Shown here: positions 14,543 to 22,260 of the stretch, piece by piece
How the letters are laid out: each line of letters starts with the position of its first letter
How positions within the stretch are numbered: position 1 is the first letter of the stretch
Source of the DNA: an uncultured Bacteroides sp.
GTDB lineage: Bacteria > Bacteroidota > Bacteroidia > Bacteroidales > Bacteroidaceae
Length of the DNA: 44,842 bases
Assembly (NCBI RefSeq): GCF_959029255.1
Contig: NZ_CAUFUE010000035.1
Coordinates: 1-44,842, forward strand
Direction: 5' to 3'
Made by a program: the position numbers and the translations under genes
Notes under the pieces: model-generated
The model's database searches: none
What the model was told of the DNA's origin: nothing
The model's input: the letters and a program-made list of their open reading frames with translations, nothing else

Positions 14543-16282
14543 ATGGCAGAAATTAAAAGCGAAGAAACAGGCGAAAAAAAGAGCCTGAACTTCATTGAAC
14601 AAATAGTAGAAAACGACTTGAAAGAGGGTAAAAACGGAGGTAAAGTGCAGACACGTTTCCCGCCGGAGCCCAATGGCTACCTTCACATAGGACACGCCAA
14701 GGCCATCTGTCTTGATTTTGGCATAGCAGCTGCCCACGGCGGCATCTGTAACCTGCGTTTCGATGATACCAACCCCACCAAGGAAGATGTGGAATATGTA
14801 GAAGCCATCAAGGAAGATATCCAATGGCTGGGCTACCAATGGGGGAACGAGTATTACGCTTCCGACTATTTTCAGCAATTGTGGGACTTCGCCATCCGCC
14901 TTATCAAAGAAGGTAAAGCTTATATTGACGAGCAGACCTCCGAACAGATTGCCGCCCAGAAAGGTATTCCTACCCAACCGGGCACGGAAAGTCCTTATCG
15001 CAACCGCCCTATCGAGGAAAACCTTGAGCTGTTCAGGAAGATGAACAGCGGAGAAATTGAAGAAGGCGCCATGGTGCTCCGTGCCAAGATTGATATGGCA
15101 AACCCCAATATGCACTTCCGTGATCCGATTATCTATCGGGTGGTAAACCACCCGCACCACCGCACAGGTACCACCTGGAAAGCCTATCCGATGTATGACT
15201 TCGCCCACGGACAGAGCGACTTCTTTGAAGGTGTGACACACTCATTGTGTACGCTGGAGTTTGTTCCTCATCGTCCGTTATACGACCTCTTTGTGGATTG
15301 GGTAAAGGAAGGCAAGGATTTGGATGACAACCGCCCCCACCAGTACGAGTTCAATAAGTTGAACCTCAGCTATACGCTGATGAGTAAACGTAATCTGCTG
15401 ACGCTGGTAAAAGAAGGATTGGTAAATGGCTGGGATGACCCCCGCATGCCGACTATCTGTGGTTTCCGCCGCCGTGGCTATTCTCCCGAGTCAATACACA
15501 AGTTTATCGATAAAATCGGATACACTACCTACGACGCGCTCAACGAATTCGCTTTACTGGAAAGCGCCGTTCGCGAAGACCTGAATACCCGTGCCACCCG
15601 TATATCCGCCGTACTGAATCCGGTGAAGCTTATCATTACCAACTATCCCGAAGGACAGGTTGAGGAATTGGAAGCCATCAACAACCCGGAACGTCCGGAA
15701 GAGGGCAGCCATATCATTGAGTTCAGCCGTGAATTGTGGATGGAACGCGATGACTTCATGGAAGATGCGCCGAAAAAATATTTCCGCATGACTCCGGGAC
15801 AGGAAGTGCGCCTGAAGAACGCTTATATCGTGAAGTGTACCGGCTGCAAAAAAAACGACGCGGGAGAGATTGAAGAGGTTTATTGCGAATACGACGCAAA
15901 CACCAAGAGCGGGATGCCCGAAGCTAACCGTAAGGTAAAAGGTACGCTCCACTGGGTAAGCTGCGCCCACTGCCTGCAGGCCGAAGTACGTCTTTACGAC
16001 CGCCTGTGGAAAGTGGAAAATCCACGCGATGAGCTTGCCGCCATCCGTGAAGAAAAGAATTGCGACGCACTGACTGCCATGAAGGAAATGATTAACCCCG
16101 ACTCTCTCCATGTATTGCCTTGCTGCTATATCGAGAAATATGCCGCCGGCATGAAGCCTCTCACCTACTTGCAATTCCAGCGTATCGGTTACTTCAATGT
16201 AGACCGCGAGTCTACCCCGGAGAAAATGGTATTCAACCGTACTGTCGGCTTGAAAGACACATGGGGTAAAATCAACAAATAA
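14543..16282 (+). CDS. glnS: Glutaminyl-tRNA synthetase
   Basis: A 579-residue class I aminoacyl-tRNA synthetase that charges tRNA-Gln. The HIGH signature is at residues 48-51 (PNGYLHIGHAKA) and the KMSKS counterpart is LMSKRN at 279-284. RFPPEPNG and LRFDDTNP are GlnRS/GluRS hallmarks, and LYDLFVDW / HQYEFNKLNLSYT are typical of GlnRS. The C-terminal beta-barrel anticodon-binding region (about 380-570) contains several cysteines (KCTGCKK, VSCAHC) that might bind metal. The start is MAEIKSEETG at 14543; an in-frame ATG at 14423 only translates the intergenic repeat. Confidence 0.97.
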   Translation: MAEIKSEETGEKKSLNFIEQIVENDLKEGKNGGKVQTRFPPEPNGYLHIGHAKAICLDFGIAAAHGGICNLRFDDTNPTKEDVEYVEAIKEDIQWLGYQWGNEYYASDYFQQLWDFAIRLIKEGKAYIDEQTSEQIAAQKGIPTQPGTESPYRNRPIEENLELFRKMNSGEIEEGAMVLRAKIDMANPNMHFRDPIIYRVVNHPHHRTGTTWKAYPMYDFAHGQSDFFEGVTHSLCTLEFVPHRPLYDLFVDWVKEGKDLDDNRPHQYEFNKLNLSYTLMSKRNLLTLVKEGLVNGWDDPRMPTICGFRRRGYSPESIHKFIDKIGYTTYDALNEFALLESAVREDLNTRATRISAVLNPVKLIITNYPEGQVEELEAINNPERPEEGSHIIEFSRELWMERDDFMEDAPKKYFRMTPGQEVRLKNAYIVKCTGCKKNDAGEIEEVYCEYDANTKSGMPEANRKVKGTLHWVSCAHCLQAEVRLYDRLWKVENPRDELAAIREEKNCDALTAMKEMINPDSLHVLPCCYIEKYAAGMKPLTYLQFQRIGYFNVDRESTPEKMVFNRTVGLKDTWGKINK

Positions 16283-16305
16283 AGTATAAGGAGTAAGAAG
16301 AATAA

Positions 16306-17721
16306 ATGAGTAATAAAAACCTGCTATCCGGTAGAGACAAGGAGTTGCAAGAACTGGCGGAACGCTATGAAACCGCCCGTGAGAACAATGAGCCTTTCTA
16401 TGCGGATGCAGACGATTTAGCGGACCTGGCAGACTGGTATGCCGTCCATAATAAAGTACAACAAGCCCATGAAGCCGTAGAATACGGTTTGAACATGCAT
16501 CCCGATAATACAGCATTGCTGGTGCAGCAAGCATACCTTCTTATGGATTCTCATAACAAGGATAAAGCCCGGGAAGTTGCTGACCGGATTTCGGATGATT
16601 ATTCATCCGAGGTAAAGGTTTTGAAAGCCAGCCTCATGCTGAGCGAAGGTAAAATAGACGATGCCGAACAACTTCTCGACACGATAGAAGACAAGGAAAA
16701 CTTGGCAAACATCATTGAGGTGGCTTACATGTATCTTGACATGGGGTATCCTGAAAAATCAATGGAGTGGTTGAATCGGGGATTCGGTAAATATGACGAG
16801 AATGAAGCATTTACCGCCGTCACCGCCGACTGCTACTATGCGCAGGGATTGATAGAGGAAGCAGCTTCCTTCTATAACAAACTGATTGACAAGGATCCTT
16901 ATTCGGCCCCTTATTGGTTTGGTTTGGCACGTTGCTATTTTGACCAGCAAATGTTCGACAAGGCTATTGAGGCATGCGACTACTCCATTGTTGCGGACGA
17001 AGAGTTTGCCGATGCCTACATGATGAGGGGGCACGCCTTCTACCAACTTGGAAATGAAAAAAGCGCGTACGACAACTACGTGCAGGCGGAAAAGCATCAT
17101 GCCCTTTCTTCCGACTTCCTGCACATGTTCATGGGACTTAGTAAATTGGCTACCAATCAATGGGGAGAAGCGTACAGTCATCTGGAACAAGCTTTGGAAG
17201 CTCAGGAAGAGAATTCTCCGATTATGCCTTCGCTCTATGCACACGCGGCCCTCTGTCTCTTTAAGTTAGGGAAAAAGCGCAAAGCATCCCAATATTTCAA
17301 AAAAGCGCATGAGTTGGGACCGGAAGAGGTTGACCCTTACCTGCTCGAAGGTCGCGCCCTCATGGAAAACGGTGATTATGAGAAAGCCGTGAAAAAATGG
17401 GCGAAAGCCTTGAAGATTGCGCCATACGCCGATACTTGGAACGAAATAGGAATGTACAGCATGGAAATGGGGCAATTGAGCTACGCCAAACTGGCATTTG
17501 AACGTGTCAAAGAGATGGAACCTGATTTTGAAAAAATCAATGAAAGATTGTCTTCGCTCTATGTGCTCCTCAGGGATAAGGAGAACTTTATGAAGTACAA
17601 CCGGCTCTGTAAAAACCCGCTCGACGTGGAAGAACTGAAAAAGATTGAGCTAGTTCTGGAAGGGGAAAATAAGGATGAATTGGCAGAAGTGATGAGAAAT
17701 ATTATAAAAGCAATACAATAA
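16306..17721 (+). CDS. Tetratricopeptide-repeat protein
   Basis: A 471-residue protein built from about ten or more helical TPR units, for example APYWFGLARCYFDQQMFDKA, EEFADAYMMRGHAFYQLGNE and PEEVDPYLLEGRALMENGDY. There is no signal peptide or membrane helix, so it is cytoplasmic. TPR arrays bind partner proteins; the partner cannot be read from sequence. It follows glnS by 23 nt and precedes the DedA gene by 18 nt, so the three are probably co-transcribed. Confidence 0.85.
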   Translation: MSNKNLLSGRDKELQELAERYETARENNEPFYADADDLADLADWYAVHNKVQQAHEAVEYGLNMHPDNTALLVQQAYLLMDSHNKDKAREVADRISDDYSSEVKVLKASLMLSEGKIDDAEQLLDTIEDKENLANIIEVAYMYLDMGYPEKSMEWLNRGFGKYDENEAFTAVTADCYYAQGLIEEAASFYNKLIDKDPYSAPYWFGLARCYFDQQMFDKAIEACDYSIVADEEFADAYMMRGHAFYQLGNEKSAYDNYVQAEKHHALSSDFLHMFMGLSKLATNQWGEAYSHLEQALEAQEENSPIMPSLYAHAALCLFKLGKKRKASQYFKKAHELGPEEVDPYLLEGRALMENGDYEKAVKKWAKALKIAPYADTWNEIGMYSMEMGQLSYAKLAFERVKEMEPDFEKINERLSSLYVLLRDKENFMKYNRLCKNPLDVEELKKIELVLEGENKDELAEVMRNIIKAIQ

Positions 17722-17739
17722 ACAAAGCGAATTTAGAAA

Positions 17740-18384
17740 ATGGAATCATCAGCAGAACTCATCAAATGGGTATTAGAAAACCTGAACTATTGGGTAGTCA
17801 CGCTTTTTATGGCTATTGAGAGCTCGTTCATCCCGTTTCCTTCAGAAGTCATTGTTCCACCTGCTGCGTGGAAGTCTATGGCAGACGAGAGCATGAACAT
17901 ATTTCTTGTCGTTGTTTTTGCTACTGTCGGTGCAGACTGTGGCGCATTGATTAATTATTATCTGGCACGCTGGCTGGGCCGTCCCATTGTCTATAAGTTT
18001 GCCAACAGCCGTTTGGGGCATGTATGTCTCATTGATGAAGAAAAGGTACACCACGCCGAAGAGTACTTCAGAAAGCACGGTGCAGCATCTACATTCTTCG
18101 GCCGTCTCATTCCGGCAGTGCGCCAACTCATCAGTATTCCGGCAGGACTGGCGGGTATGAAGCTGGGCCCTTTCTTGCTATACACAACGCTTGGCGCAGG
18201 AATATGGAACTCGGTGCTTGCGTTGCTGGGTTACTTTATTTATCGCTTCACAGACCTCAAAACAACGAATGACGTTTACATCATGGCAACAAAATACAGT
18301 CATGAAATCGGTTATGTCATCATCGCTGTTGTGGTGCTGGTGATAGCTTTCCTTGCGTATAAGGGGATGAAGAAAAAGAAGTAA
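17740..18384 (+). CDS. DedA family membrane protein
   Basis: A 214-residue inner-membrane protein of the DedA/VTT family; members are implicated in lipid-carrier (undecaprenyl phosphate) flipping and membrane homeostasis. The family motif is clear: ESSFIPFPSEVIVPPAAW near the N-terminus, GADCGALINYYLARWLGRP, and the FxGRxxPxxRxxxxxPAG motif at FFGRLIPAVRQLISIPAG. About five hydrophobic segments are seen, the last ending in a Lys-rich tail (KGMKKKK). It is the final gene of the glnS-TPR-DedA group and is followed by a strong terminator. Confidence 0.93.
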   Translation: MESSAELIKWVLENLNYWVVTLFMAIESSFIPFPSEVIVPPAAWKSMADESMNIFLVVVFATVGADCGALINYYLARWLGRPIVYKFANSRLGHVCLIDEEKVHHAEEYFRKHGAASTFFGRLIPAVRQLISIPAGLAGMKLGPFLLYTTLGAGIWNSVLALLGYFIYRFTDLKTTNDVYIMATKYSHEIGYVIIAVVVLVIAFLAYKGMKKKK

Positions 18385-18407
18385 AAAAACGGTGATATCA
18401 AAACAGA

Positions 18408-18448
18408 AAAAAACGGTGAGCAGGTTTATTCCTTACTCACCGTTTTTT
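18408..18448. terminator. Bidirectional rho-independent terminator (DedA gene / tpx)
   Basis: AAAAAACGGTGAG (18408-18420) and CTCACCGTTTTTT (18436-18448) form a perfect 13-bp stem with a 15-nt loop. It has T runs on both strands and lies between convergent genes. The left arm is duplicated upstream as AAAAAAACGGTGA at 18383-18395, which could compete for pairing. Confidence 0.9.
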
Positions 18449-18473
18449 CATTATTGCCTATTTAAGTCTAGTG

Positions 18474-18977
18474 TTATTTCTTTACGGCTTCAATAGCTTT
18501 ATCATAATCCGGTTCCTGTGTAATTTCAGGAACAAGTTCTGTGTAGGCAATCTTTCCATCTTTACCGATTACCACTACCGCACGAGCCAATAGACCCTTC
18601 AATGGACCGTCAGCCATCAGTACCCCGTAGTTCTCATCAAAATCGGAGAAACGGAAATCGGACAATGGAATCACATTTTCAATCCCCTCGGTGGTGCAAA
18701 AACGGGCATGCGCAAAAGGCAAATCTTTGGAGATGGCCAGTACTACCGTATCGGGCAATCCGGCAGCCAGCTTATTGAATTTGCGTACAGAAGTAGCGCA
18801 TACGCTTGTATCCAGACTCGGGAAGATATTCAGAATTACATTCTTTCCGTTGAGCTCTTTCAGTGAAAACGAAGATAAATCCGTCTTTACCAATTCAAAG
18901 TCGGGTGCTGCTTTACCCACTTCTATAAATTCACCGATAACCTTTACCGGTTGACCTTTAAATTTTGTTGTAGCCAT
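18474..18977 (-). CDS. tpx: Thiol peroxidase (atypical 2-Cys peroxiredoxin)
   Basis: A 167-residue peroxiredoxin that reduces hydroperoxides with thioredoxin. The peroxidatic Cys60 lies in FPSLDTSVCATSVRKFN with the catalytic Thr57. The resolving Cys94 is in HARFCTTEGIENV, as in Tpx proteins. The length and the N-terminal fold (PVKVIGEFIEVGKAAPDFEL) are standard. It is monocistronic and convergent with the DedA gene. An AT-rich dyad lies 12 nt upstream of the start (18990-19005) and might be a regulator site. Confidence 0.96.
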   Translation of the reverse strand: MATTKFKGQPVKVIGEFIEVGKAAPDFELVKTDLSSFSLKELNGKNVILNIFPSLDTSVCATSVRKFNKLAAGLPDTVVLAISKDLPFAHARFCTTEGIENVIPLSDFRFSDFDENYGVLMADGPLKGLLARAVVVIGKDGKIAYTELVPEITQEPDYDKAIEAVKK

Positions 18978-18989
18978 AGTTTTATCAAA

Positions 18990-19005
18990 TTATATGGCAA
19001 TATAA
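18990..19005. promoter_or_regulatory. Perfect dyad upstream of tpx
   Basis: TTATAT and ATATAA flank GGCA, a perfect inverted repeat in the tpx upstream region. Such dyads can bind dimeric regulators, but it is not an OxyR-consensus match and may be chance in AT-rich DNA. Confidence 0.3.
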
Positions 19006-19104
19006 CAAATTGAATGTAGGAAAAGTTCAATAAAAACTTTTTCCATCAATGAATTGTTACTCCACTAATCAATTTATGACAATCATTTAAAATTAAAAAT
19101 TCAC

Positions 19105-19716
19105 ATGAAAACTATTTTTGATGAAATGAAACAAGAAGTGAAGAATTGGTGGATTTCACTCATTCTAGGTATTCTGTATATCGTAGTGGCTTTGTGCCTG
19201 ATGTTTGCCCCTTTCAGCGGGTATGCAATTCTGAGCATCCTGTTCAGCATCTCCATGTTGTTCAGCGGTTTGCTGGAGATTTCCTTTGCAGTAAGCAACC
19301 GGCAACGGGTATCGAGTTGGGGATGGTATCTGGCGGGAGGTATCATAGATATGATTTTAGGATTCTATCTGATAGCCTATCCTCTGCTAAGTATGGAAGT
19401 CATTCCGTTTATCATCGCCTTCTGGCTGATGTTCCGTGGTTTCTCTTCCGTGGGCTATGCCATGGATTTGAAAAGATATGGCACCAGGGATTGGGGATGG
19501 TATATAGCATTCGGTATTCTTGCCATCATCTGTTCGCTCATCATTCTGTGGCAACCGGCAGTAGGCGCTATTTATGCAGTCTATATGATTTCATTCGCTT
19601 TCCTGATTATCGGTTTCTTCCGCATCATGCTCTCCTTTGAACTGAAAAACTTGCATAAGCGGGTAAAAGAGAGGAACGAATCGGAAAAGGATGATAAAGA
19701 AATACCGATTGTATAA
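19105..19716 (+). CDS. HdeD/DUF308 family membrane protein
   Basis: A 203-residue protein with about six membrane helices arranged in hairpin pairs, each pair beginning with a Gly-Trp-Tyr-type segment (SSWGWYLAGGIIDMILG, RDWGWYIAFGILAIICS). This internal repetition and the PLLSMEVIPFIIAFWLMFRG segment match the HdeD family, linked to acid resistance in enterobacteria. The role in Bacteroides is unknown. The C-terminus is charged and cytoplasmic (RVKERNESEKDDKE). It stands alone on the plus strand between tpx and the invertase gene. Confidence 0.85.
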   Translation: MKTIFDEMKQEVKNWWISLILGILYIVVALCLMFAPFSGYAILSILFSISMLFSGLLEISFAVSNRQRVSSWGWYLAGGIIDMILGFYLIAYPLLSMEVIPFIIAFWLMFRGFSSVGYAMDLKRYGTRDWGWYIAFGILAIICSLIILWQPAVGAIYAVYMISFAFLIIGFFRIMLSFELKNLHKRVKERNESEKDDKEIPIV

Positions 19717-19717
19717 A

Positions 19718-19745
19718 ATTCAGGCGAATACTAATTCGCCCGAAT
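19718..19745 (-). terminator. Hairpin terminator between hdeD-like gene and invertase gene
   Basis: ATTCAGGCGAAT (19718-19729) pairs with ATTCGCCCGAAT (19734-19745), one mismatch, around a 4-nt loop, directly after the plus-strand stop codon. The minus strand continues with ATTTTAT, so it best terminates the invertase transcript, and possibly both. Confidence 0.6.
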
Positions 19746-19757
19746 AACAATCATGTT

Positions 19758-20351
19758 TTACCTTTTGTGCAAAAAGCGGAACATCGTTGTCCTGGATACT
19801 CCCATTTGTTTGGCGAGAGCAGAACAGGATGTTCCTCTTCTCCGTTCTTTCATCACCCGGCACCGATTGTCGATGAGCATATTCATCTTCGGCGCGTCGC
19901 CTTTTTTACGTCCCAGGTGTACCCCCTCTTTCTTCCTGCGCGCCAAGGCTTCTTTGGTCCGCATGGAAATCAAATTACGCTCAATTTCCGCCATCAATCC
20001 GAAGGCAAATCCAAGCACTTTGCTGTTGATATCGTTCTGAAAGATGTATCCCTCTTTGGTACTATACAGCACCACACTCTTCTTGATACAGGAATTAAGG
20101 ATAGTCATGATTTCAAGCAACGTCCGGCTCAGGCGTGAAATTTCGGTTACAATCAATGAATCACCGGGTTTCATGCGGTCCAGCACTCCCGATAATTTCC
20201 GGTTCTTACTACTTACACTTCCACTGACTGTCTCAGTATACCATCTGTCGATAATCAAACCGTTTCTGTCTGCGAAACGTAAAATCTCTGCACGCTGGTT
20301 TTCTAAAAACTGTTTTTCCGTGCTCACTCTTAAATAAGCTACTACTGCCAT
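19758..20351 (-). CDS. Serine site-specific DNA invertase, Mpi/Hin-like
   Basis: A 197-residue small serine recombinase. The resolvase domain starts MAVVAYLRVSTEKQ, with the nucleophile Ser10, and has the conserved VTEISRLSR catalytic arginine segment (about 68-76) and the dimer helix GLMAEIERNLISMRTKEAL. A C-terminal helix-turn-helix (CSALAKQMGVSRTTMFRFL) reads DNA sites. It resembles Mpi, the master invertase of B. fragilis that flips many capsule and surface-gene promoters. It lies 88 nt after the last injection-system gene on the same strand. A hairpin at 20362-20405 sits just ahead of its start codon, and a possible promoter (20435-20467) overlaps the preceding stop codon. Confidence 0.9.
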   Translation of the reverse strand: MAVVAYLRVSTEKQFLENQRAEILRFADRNGLIIDRWYTETVSGSVSSKNRKLSGVLDRMKPGDSLIVTEISRLSRTLLEIMTILNSCIKKSVVLYSTKEGYIFQNDINSKVLGFAFGLMAEIERNLISMRTKEALARRKKEGVHLGRKKGDAPKMNMLIDNRCRVMKERRRGTSCSALAKQMGVSRTTMFRFLHKR

Positions 20352-20361
20352 AATTTTGTTG

Positions 20362-20405
20362 TTTTATTGGTTTTACGCCGCCAAAGAACGGCTATTCCAA
20401 TAAAA
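20362..20405. repeat. Inverted repeat in the invertase leader
   Basis: TTTTATTGG (20362-20370) and CCAATAAAA (20397-20405) are perfect 9-nt arms around 26 nt that holds a further GCCG/CGGC stem. In the invertase mRNA it folds 10 nt before the start codon and could limit translation. It could instead be a recombination site of the invertase. Confidence 0.6.
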
Positions 20406-20434
20406 ACACCAACGCATATTCCTGTTGGATTGCT

Positions 20435-20467
20435 CAAAACTATGGAAGTGGTTCCCGTTTATTCAAC
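20435..20467 (-). promoter_or_regulatory. Candidate invertase promoter
   Basis: The minus strand reads GTTG (20464-20467, near TTTG), 21 nt, then TAGTTTTG (20435-20442, TAnnTTTG). It overlaps the stop codon of the preceding gene and would give a leader of about 77 nt. Confidence 0.4.
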
Positions 20468-22236
20468 TTTTGGATTAGGAAGTATAACAAAATAGGAATA
20501 ACAGGCAATCCTATCAATGCAAGATAGGTCATGCTTCCGGTTTCCAAATCGAAAAAGATGACTTGGGGAGAAAGAGCTTCTATCATAAAGAAGAAGAAGA
20601 CACCGAACTCCATTACCAGCGTTATCATCAGAAGTACCACCAACGTATAGTATTTTTCTATATACACATTGAAAGGCACAGAGATATAGCGCATCACAAC
20701 AAGTGCTACAATGGCGCTTACAATACAGAAAGCTATGCAAAAGAAAAGCCCCCACTGTCCCGAGGCGTAGTCACACTCCATCAGCTTCCAAATATCGCCG
20801 TTGTCCTCTCCGGGTTCAATGGTCTTATAGGGAATGCGGAATAAATAGAACGGATTGGTGATACGTGTAAATACGGAACTCGTATCGACGGTTCCATCGT
20901 TACAGAGTACCCGGGAGCTTATACCTAAGGAATCGAAGTCCGCAAAATAGACAGAATCGACAAAACATTGTAATCCGGAAATGAAACCGGAATGCTCTAC
21001 CGCCGCTTGCTTAGAGAAAGTGAGAAAAAATCCCAGGTCTTTATTCATCACACGTTTGGTATCCCGATAGATATGTAAAGTATCGTTCACGCAAAGACTG
21101 TCTATTACAAGGCTGAGTGATTTTACAAGTTGCGTCAGGGCTCTTTTCTCCTTGAAATCGAAAGCAGGCAGATAAAGATTCAATCCTTCGGGTTTACTGG
21201 CAAAGTCCGAACGGTTTATCAGGCCCCCCGGATAATTCATAACGTTGTAAATGAAAGTACGACAAGCCGCCGGATTAGTAAGAAAACGATTGGTGGACTG
21301 CGCGTCGCCGCTAAAGGCTACCAAATCGTATGGCTTATCTTTATAAGGAACAAAATCCATCACATTACGTGAAGTCCAGTTGTTGGTTATCTCCGGCGTT
21401 CCGCTGACCGGGTTGATGACATAGCCCGGATAACCGTAACGCTTGATACGGGAGCTGACAGAAACAGGCAGATTGAGATATACATCCGTCATCCAATAGG
21501 GAATCATGACATAAAGCGAATCGGAAGAAAGAATGCGTTTTTTCAATGTTTCAACCTCCGCAGAAAGGTATCGCGTTTTGGTGGTGACATATTTATAATG
21601 GCTGCGCACCGTGTCAGGGCGGTTGTCAAAATAACAATAAAAGTTCTTCACATTGTAAAGGTCATAGTATTCGGCATCTTTTAGCCAGCCCATCGAACCT
21701 TTCTCACTATAGGTTTCGGGTGGGGTGGTTTCTTCGGTCCCGGTAGTATCGGGAGAATAGATAACATCATCCAGTTTCAACTCCGTTTCGTATGGTACAT
21801 CTGTAATGAGGGTATTCATAAAACCTTTAGCTATCACACGGGGAGCAATCAACTCGTTTTCAGAAAGTTTAAATTCCTGTTCCAATTTGAAAGGATACAC
21901 TACATACCCGTATGCATCCGGATTGAGCATCAGGCTGTATATCTTTCCCATATCGTTCACCTCCTTGAAGAAATGGGTATTGCCGGGAACCGGAGAAGGA
22001 ATCAATCCTTTCCATCCTCCCGCCAAAGTCATTTCCATGCGTTCGGTTTCTACGAAAGGCCACTTTTCTTTTCCATTCGTAGCCACTTCACGCCGGATGC
22101 GATTCCATGCCTGCGGGGTCTGATAGTGATAAGGACGGAAACGCTGGTAAGCCTCCGTAAATGTTCCTTGTGCCAAGAGTGTGAAATCAATGGCGCAAAG
22201 TAAAACAACAATGACTGATGACAACAATCTTCTCAT
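20440..22236 (-). CDS. Large exported protein with three C-terminal membrane helices (injection-system operon)
   Basis: I do not recognise a named family. The 598-residue protein begins with a signal peptide (MRRLLSSVIVVLLCAIDFTLLAQ), followed by about 480 residues expected in the periplasm. Three hydrophobic helices end it (about 500-522 GLFFCIAFCIVSAIVALVV, 530-555 YTLVVLLMITLVMEFGVFFFF, 567-590 YLALIGLPVIPILLYFL). It is the last gene of the contractile-injection operon, 24 nt after the AAA+ ATPase gene. Topology and position make it a candidate membrane anchor, docking platform or release factor for the particle. This is inference; no motif shows it. Confidence 0.75.
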   Translation of the reverse strand: MRRLLSSVIVVLLCAIDFTLLAQGTFTEAYQRFRPYHYQTPQAWNRIRREVATNGKEKWPFVETERMEMTLAGGWKGLIPSPVPGNTHFFKEVNDMGKIYSLMLNPDAYGYVVYPFKLEQEFKLSENELIAPRVIAKGFMNTLITDVPYETELKLDDVIYSPDTTGTEETTPPETYSEKGSMGWLKDAEYYDLYNVKNFYCYFDNRPDTVRSHYKYVTTKTRYLSAEVETLKKRILSSDSLYVMIPYWMTDVYLNLPVSVSSRIKRYGYPGYVINPVSGTPEITNNWTSRNVMDFVPYKDKPYDLVAFSGDAQSTNRFLTNPAACRTFIYNVMNYPGGLINRSDFASKPEGLNLYLPAFDFKEKRALTQLVKSLSLVIDSLCVNDTLHIYRDTKRVMNKDLGFFLTFSKQAAVEHSGFISGLQCFVDSVYFADFDSLGISSRVLCNDGTVDTSSVFTRITNPFYLFRIPYKTIEPGEDNGDIWKLMECDYASGQWGLFFCIAFCIVSAIVALVVMRYISVPFNVYIEKYYTLVVLLMITLVMEFGVFFFFMIEALSPQVIFFDLETGSMTYLALIGLPVIPILLYFLIQKLNKREPLP

Positions 22237-22260
22237 TCCAAATAACTTATTAGTAGTTTC

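Noticed and set aside
19758..20351. Transposon or phage integrase as mobile-element boundary
   Set aside because: The protein is a small serine invertase of the Mpi/Hin form with a short helix-turn-helix, not a large integrase; no attachment sites or target duplications are seen.
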